NCBI GenBank assembly: GCA_947044405.1
Contig: CAMRHE010000323.1
Coordinates: 62,001 to 126,000, forward strand
Length of the DNA: 64,000 bases
From: Leptodactylus fallax
Lineage: Eukaryota; Chordata; Amphibia; Anura; Leptodactylidae
Direction: 5' to 3'
Of this stretch, positions 58,916-64,000 are shown one piece after another; position 1 is the stretch's first letter; every line of letters starts with the position of its first letter. The notes under the pieces are model-generated. The model had not been told where the DNA came from, did no database searches, and saw only the letters and a program-made list of their open reading frames with translations. The position numbers were made by a program, and so were the translations under genes.

Positions 58916-59980
58916 TCTACCCAAAACCAGTAGCAAGACTGCACTCCAACACAAGATAGGTATGTCCCCTACAACAGTATAAGGGGTGCCTCATGAACCC
59001 ATTGTACTGTCCTTGTATGGAGGGGGCCACATCCATCAGTCTGTGAGGCCCATGTCAACAACAGACAGGTTCCGAACCCACTGCTTTTTTGTATGTAGTC
59101 CCAGTTCTCATCGAAGTGAATGAATCGGACCCTCACCTGAACATAGCCCAGCGTACGTCACTGTAAAATATCAGAGCCAAGTTTTAATAACCGGTCGGTC
59201 ATTTACAAAATGTAATTTACATAAAAAATTAATCCATATGAATTAAATCTAAGATATGAACCGTGGTACAAAGCAACGCAGGTTACAACCTTCCCCAAAG
59301 ACATGAGGTTCATGCAGAGCTAAAGCAAAGCCTTTCTGTTTATCATTAGTCTCTATAGATACGCTAATCTCTTATGTAATATATGAGATGCTATTAGATT
59401 TGCTTTCAACATTACAAAGAAAAAAGTTGTTGATCCAATTTAGTGATTTTTTTTTTTAACTAAAACCATACATGAAAAAACGCTATTAACAGCCACAAGT
59501 AATTTTATCAAATTTTAGAAAAAAATGAAATAATACGATATATAATATACATTATATGCAAAATAATTTCATATTTTTATTGCATCCTGTAAAATATTTC
59601 AGATTTATAATATTTCCTAAATAGTTTTCAGAAAAATCCAAATAGCGAATATTTATTTATTTTTGTGACAACGACATGTTTTTTTTTCTTCCATTTCAAT
59701 TTTTTTTTTTCTTCAGAAAAATTGAAAGAGAAATTTGGCAGAGCGGAATGAAACAACAGTTGTTTTTAATAACATTTATTGTACAAACAAGGATTGTCAG
59801 ACATTTCTTTTCTTTCATTTCCTGAAGATTTTATCTCATTTGGTCAATGTTAAATGCGCAAAGTGAAAACAAAGATTTAAGAAATAGACCCGTGACCTTT
59901 GTGTACTCGGGGATTACATCATTGCATTCTGTTACACATAGCAAAATATTGAGCAAATTTTCTTTGTTAATTTTTTTTAA
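58916..59980. other. No gene; AT-rich, poly-T tracts
   Basis: 59,440-59,820 is strongly AT-rich with T8-T11 tracts. No open frame above about 77 codons, no inverted ends. Confidence 0.45.
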
Positions 59981-59984
59981 TATA

Positions 59985-60395
59985 GAGTATTGTGCAAATG
60001 TTTTAGGCAGGTGCTGCAAATTAAGAATGCTTTCAGAAATAGAAGGGTTAATCGTTTATTTTTGTCAATTAACAAAATGAAGTGAATGAAGAAAAGAGAA
60101 ATGTAAATCTCATCAATATTTGGTGTGACCTTTGCCCTTTGGAGGAGGAGTCCTGGAAGTGATGATCCGGCCCCCACAGATATAGCCCTGATCTCATCAT
60201 CATCCAGTCTGTCTGGGATGACATGAAGAGACAGAAGGATTGGAGCAAGCCTACATCCACAGAAGATCTGTGCTTAGTTCTCCAAGATGGCGGGAACAAC
60301 CTTCCTGCTGAGTTCTGCCAAAAACTGTCTAAAAGTACCGAGAAGAACTGATGGAAGGCAAAGGGCAAAGGTCACACCAAATATTAATGGGATTC
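59985..60395 (+). mobile_element. Rearranged Tc1-like deletion derivative, family T4
   Basis: TA at 59,983-59,984 precedes GAGTATTGTGCAAATGTTTT, a diverged Tc1 end. The left 150 bp is the inverted form of the tail at 3,460-3,605 and reaches back into the last codons (inverse of GHTKY). It then joins, at about 60,140, a plus-strand transposase end: GVLEVM-like text, SPDLIIIQSVWDDMKRQKDW and VLQDGGNNLPAEFCQKL. The element is cut off at about 60,395. It shares the Glu-to-Gln change and the 4-nt insertion with 3,274-3,605. Confidence 0.82.
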
Positions 60396-60664
60396 AAGTA
60401 AACAAGTTTTAACCCTCTTCAGACTGGAATCACCAAAGCTTGAGATGATCCTTTACTGTACCGCGTCCCCAGCATTCTGCAGTGACCTCTTGCCATCCCA
60501 TGTTCTTGAGTGTTCTCCTCCTGGATGTACATTAGCGCCCACACACAGGGGGACAAGTTGGGGAGCATTCAGTGGTGTGAGTTTGGGGCACAATTGCAAA
60601 GTGAGGGGGATAAGACCCTGTTTTTCTTTGCTATATTTTGTAGCTAATTAAAACCAGATTTTGA
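60396..60664. other. No gene seen
   Basis: A 68-codon frame (60,445-60,651) lacks any recognisable domain. Confidence 0.4.
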
Positions 60665-61150
60665 AACAATGTAACTTCTTTGTAATTTTTTTTTTTAATT
60701 TTAAGATTGTAGAGTTTTTTATTTTATTTTGTACAGGATCATGGGGGCAGCCATCTTGCTTGAACTGTTGTGAACAGTATTTAGAGATAGACTTTACAGA
60801 ATAGATCATAGATACAATATACTAAAGAAGATTATTAAGGTCTAAAGGAGAGTGTTGTGGGCATGCTCTGTGACCTATGCAAAGGTCATGGGGCAGGGAG
60901 GGGGAGGAGCTAAGGTGGGACATTACCTAATGTGAATGGTGGATCCTATAATTGAGATATTATCATTTATTGTAGACCTTCCTGTGATGATAATGAAATG
61001 ACTGCTAATAAGTGGACGGAAGAGTTTGTAAGAAGTGTCAGACTATAAGTAGGCTCAGTGCTTAGTGTGAAAACTAAAGGGTTTTAGAATTTTTTTAAAT
61101 ATAGATTATTACATTAAAATTTATACTAAACATCATAAAAAATTCTCAAG
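60665..61150 (+). repeat. Dispersed repeat family Y, uninterrupted copy
   Basis: 'atcatgggggcagccatcttgcttgaactg', 'gcagggagggggaggagctaagg', 'cctgtgatgataatgaaatgac' and 'tgtgaaaactaaaggg' follow the order of 42,890-43,590 without the SINE. Confidence 0.72.
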
Positions 61151-61319
61151 AAATGTTTTAAAAAAAATTGGTTCAGACAATAGGTCATGTGCTGATGACA
61201 CATTCCCTCTAAAATGCTTTACCCCTGGACTATCTAGCACTATCAGCAGTTTCGAGAGATCAAAGCTACTGACAGATTCCCGTTAATAATAATTTCCTTG
61301 GGCTGTACCTGGTAACACA

Positions 61320-61830
61320 ATAACATAGTAACATACTTGATAAAGTTGAATAAATACACAAGTCCACCAAGTCCAACCTATAATCTCCAAATCCAAATTT
61401 GGCGATTGGACTGAATCCTTGGATTAACATTCCACCGCAAAAATTCTAGATCCCATAACCGGTGACATTTTTACTTTCAAGAAAGTCATCCAGGATTCTC
61501 AAGAACTTGTACAAGTTATCAGTCATCACCACATCATGAGGAAGTGAGTTTCATAGTCTCACCGCTCTTACTGTGAAGAAGTCTGAGACTATGGCAAAAC
61601 TTTTTTTTCTTCTAGACATAGAGGATGCCCCATTGTTGCAGTTACAGGTTCTTGTATGAAGAGATCATTGGAAAGATCTCTGTGTTATCTATTCATATAT
61701 ATGTACATTGTAGTCAGGCTGCCCCTTAGTCATCTTTTTTCCAAACTGAACCCCAAGTTTGACAACCTGTCTTTATGCTCCACCCGTCTCCTGCATTACC
61801 TTGGTCGCCGACTCTAGTTCCGTTATGTTG
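61320..61830 (-). mobile_element. CR1-type LINE 3' end, minus strand
   Basis: On the minus strand, 61,830-61,690 encodes RLSNLGFSLEKR, a stop, then LRGSLTTMYIYMN, matching the SLEKRRLRGDLI-type block near the end of CR1/L3-clade reverse transcriptases. Next come LSNDLFIQEPVTATMGHPLC and VSDFFTVRAVRL with NSLPHDVV. The element ends with 'tatgttactatgttattgtg' near 61,320. Several stops and shifts: a dead 5'-truncated copy. Clade assignment is from memory. Confidence 0.75.
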
Positions 61831-61997
61831 CTCTTGGTACTGGTACTACGGCTTATCCACTTCTGCAGTGACTATAAAACCAGATACCACCTGTGGATAC
61901 CACTGTTCATGGAAAATTGTTAAAAAGTTTTAACCAATCACAAAGATATGACATGATGGGACAATTAATGTAGAGGAAGGAGCTAAAAAGAGATGGC

Positions 61998-62411
61998 CTC
62001 TTCAGACCCCAGAGTATAATAGGTGTAGCCAGAGGGGCGGTGAAAAAAAATACAAAAGATTTATACTCACCTTTCCTCACCTCTTTTTGGGCCTCCTCAC
62101 GGCATCATGCGCTCTCCTGGTGATATCATGTGCCGGGGTCACCGCTGAGGCCTGTGATTGGTTCACTGTGGTCACATGGGCACGTTGAGCATCATGACAT
62201 CAAGGGATCAGCGTTGACCATGGGTATGGGCATGCTGAGCATCATGATGTCATTGCCTCAGCGGTGACCCTTGGTATATGACATCACTGAGAAGGTTGAG
62301 ACAGAGCACCAAATGCCACAAGGAGTCCCAAAAGAGGTGAGGAAAGGGGAGTATAAATGTCTTATTTTTTCACCTCCCCTGGGCCTCCATCTATTATACT
62401 CTGGGTTCTGC
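61998..62411. repeat. Fold-back family X, best-preserved copy
   Basis: Two arms of about 200 bp are inverted: from CCCAGAGTATAATAGGTG at the left to 'tccatctattatactctggg' at the right, with 'tatactcacctttcctcacctc' against 'gaggtgaggaaaggggagtata', and 'ggggtcaccgctgaggc' against 'gcctcagcggtgaccc'. The centre has repeated 'gagcatcatgacatc'/'gagcatcatgatgtc'. No gene. Other copies: 9,045, 9,650, 23,805, 31,960, 33,560, 35,115, 57,920 and 58,420. Confidence 0.88.
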
Positions 62412-62469
62412 AGAGACTCTACAGTATAATAATGTCATTTATGGTTCTATCTGACTTGTTCGACCAGAA

Positions 62470-62810
62470 ACAAATCAGGGATCCGAGCCAGCCAAACCTG
62501 AAATGAAACAAATTTCGGGAGGTTCACCCATAAATTTGTGCAAACCTTGGAAGATTTGTTTCATCCCGTGTTTGGACAAAGTGATGCTCCAGTTTGGTCC
62601 GAACTTGTTCGGATAGAAACGGATGTTAAATTATTATACTCTGGGGTCTCTTCAGACCCCAGAGTATAATAGGTGGAGGTCCAGGCAAGGGGTAAAAAAA
62701 TTAATAAACATTTATACTCACTTTCTGTTACCTGTTTTGGGTTCCCTCGCAGCGTCAGGTGCTCTGTCTCTGCCTCCCTGCGGCGTCCTCCTGGCCTTTC
62801 ACCCAAAGAG
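62470..62810. repeat. Family X pieces with an 18-bp perfect palindrome
   Basis: TATTATACTCTGGGGTCT at 62,632-62,649 is exactly inverted at 62,654-62,671 with a CTTC loop. To the right an X arm restarts ('aataggtggaggtccaggcaagggg...tatactcactttctgttacc'), and to the left is the outer flank 'gttcgaccagaaac...gatgttaaatta'. It looks like two X ends abutting head to head. Confidence 0.85.
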
Positions 62811-63795
62811 GTGATGCCAATAAGTTTGGCTTATCTCTGGGAGATTTCCTGGTGCCCACAACAAATGTAGGGCTCAGATATAATGTGAACAGAGGCTATT
62901 TAGTTAGTCCATAGATGCACCACATAGATAATTCCATAGGCTATACCATTCAACAAGATGGACACAAGAGCCTAGTATAAGTTCTCATGGACATCATGCA
63001 ATGCTTAATTTCTCCTGTGGAGGTGCTATAGGTTCAATAAACAGTTGATGATAGGTTTTCCAGAAGATTATAGGTTCTATGAGCTTGTCATTGGAGAACC
63101 CTATAATCAATAAGAGATTGCTCAAAGTGGACTTCCCCTTTAAGATGGGTATCAGCACTACATGATGTCATTAGTAAATGATCAGGCAGTAAATAAACTG
63201 CATCTGAGACAATGCGCTGAAATATAGTATTACAGACTTCACATCAAACAACTGTTCGCTCTTATATCCCATCACACTATATATTTATTTTCCCGCAATC
63301 TGCAGCTGCTGTATATTGCCGCTTTCAGCGCGGCGTTGTGCTATGTAACAAATATTCCCGCGGATGATTATTTATATTAGTGCATTTAAGGATTACTTAG
63401 ATTTTTCATGGAGCAGTTACATAAAGTGATGACAAGGCCTCAAAGCCTCAAGTGTTTTCATGAGGTCATTATATATCAATTAGCTAAGTATCTAGACATG
63501 ACAGGAGCAATAAACCCCATTATACAGTGCTGAGATGGAAATTTATACAAGATAGCCTGTTGTGGGTATTTAAAGGGGAACCATCATATTTTATAATACC
63601 TAAAATGGGGAGCCTAGAGTTGATAGACCAAAAAGATGACCATAGACTTTAGATCATGGGCACACTACTCAACAAAACCCATTCTTTGTGGAGGGTTTGG
63701 ATTGAGGGGTTGATTTGTAATGTAAGGATAAGTATGCATATTTTGCTCTAACTTTTTACTTTATATTTTTGTTACTATATTTTTATATTTGGCTT
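62811..63795. other. No gene and no repeat recognised
   Basis: 63,230-63,450 has balanced composition ('gccgctttcagcgcggcgttgtg', 'aaatattcccgcggatgatta') and none of the repeat motifs of this window. Possibly single-copy DNA. Confidence 0.4.
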
Positions 63796-64000
63796 CTCAC
63801 TACCTTCTGGAGACCAACATCTCACTACCTTCTGGAGGCCAACATCTCACTACCTTCTGGAGGCCAACATCTTACTACCTTCTAAGGGCCAGCATCTTAC
63901 TATCTTCTGGAGACCAACATCTTACTACTTTCTGGAGGCCAACATCTCACTACCTTCTGGAGGCCAACATCTTACTACCTTCTGGAGACCATCATCTCAC
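63796..64000 (+). repeat. 25-bp minisatellite running off the window end
   Basis: Eight units of CTCACTACCTTCTGGAGGCC + AACAT (25 bp, 63,796-63,995) and the start of a ninth. Point differences such as CTTACT for CTCACT and AGACC for AGGCC distinguish the units. The array continues beyond the window. Confidence 0.97.

Overview
The window looks like non-coding vertebrate nuclear DNA, most probably from a frog (anuran). It is AT-rich. I find no convincing host exon, no operon structure and no recognisable functional RNA gene in 64 kb. The repeat mix is what suggests an anuran: several Tc1 families, L2 and CR1-type LINEs, a V-SINE, short LTRs, TTAA-flanked non-autonomous elements and many fold-back MITEs, all in one intergenic or intronic stretch. 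This taxonomic call is inference from repeat type, not from a database match.

Layout. 1-610: truncated Tc1 on the minus strand. 611-16,840: decayed fold-back elements, two TTAA elements (6,113 and 14,394) and a Tc1 relic (3,274). 16,876-18,478: a full-length Tc1 element with a nearly intact DD34E transposase, the only convincing protein-coding frame here. 18,600-35,450: LTR-like segments, a TTAA element, fold-back MITEs, a minisatellite and two more Tc1 relics (24,262 and 30,933). 35,452-38,280: an L2 LINE split by a TA-flanked MITE that itself contains a TTAA element.

38,314-52,157 holds the main structural feature: a large inverted duplication. Its two arms (38,314-41,874 and 48,174-52,157) each carry about 2 kb of matching DNA followed, on the inner side, by a 46-bp minisatellite array. 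The roughly 6.3-kb spacer holds a Tc1 deletion derivative, a SINE and an LTR/TTAA/LTR nest. The left array was later invaded by a Tc1 element and the right array by an LTR element now reduced to a solo LTR.

52,158-64,000: a second, longer L2 copy (54,483-56,521), many copies of one fold-back family, an unusual Tc1 derivative (59,985), a CR1-type LINE tail on the minus strand (61,320-61,830) and a 25-bp minisatellite that runs off the window end.

The genes here do not form a pathway. What can be read is a history of insertion, nesting, internal deletion and duplication. I found no new defence, regulatory or metabolic system. The best leads are the inverted duplication and a small Ser/Asp-rich frame that stays open in both of its arms.
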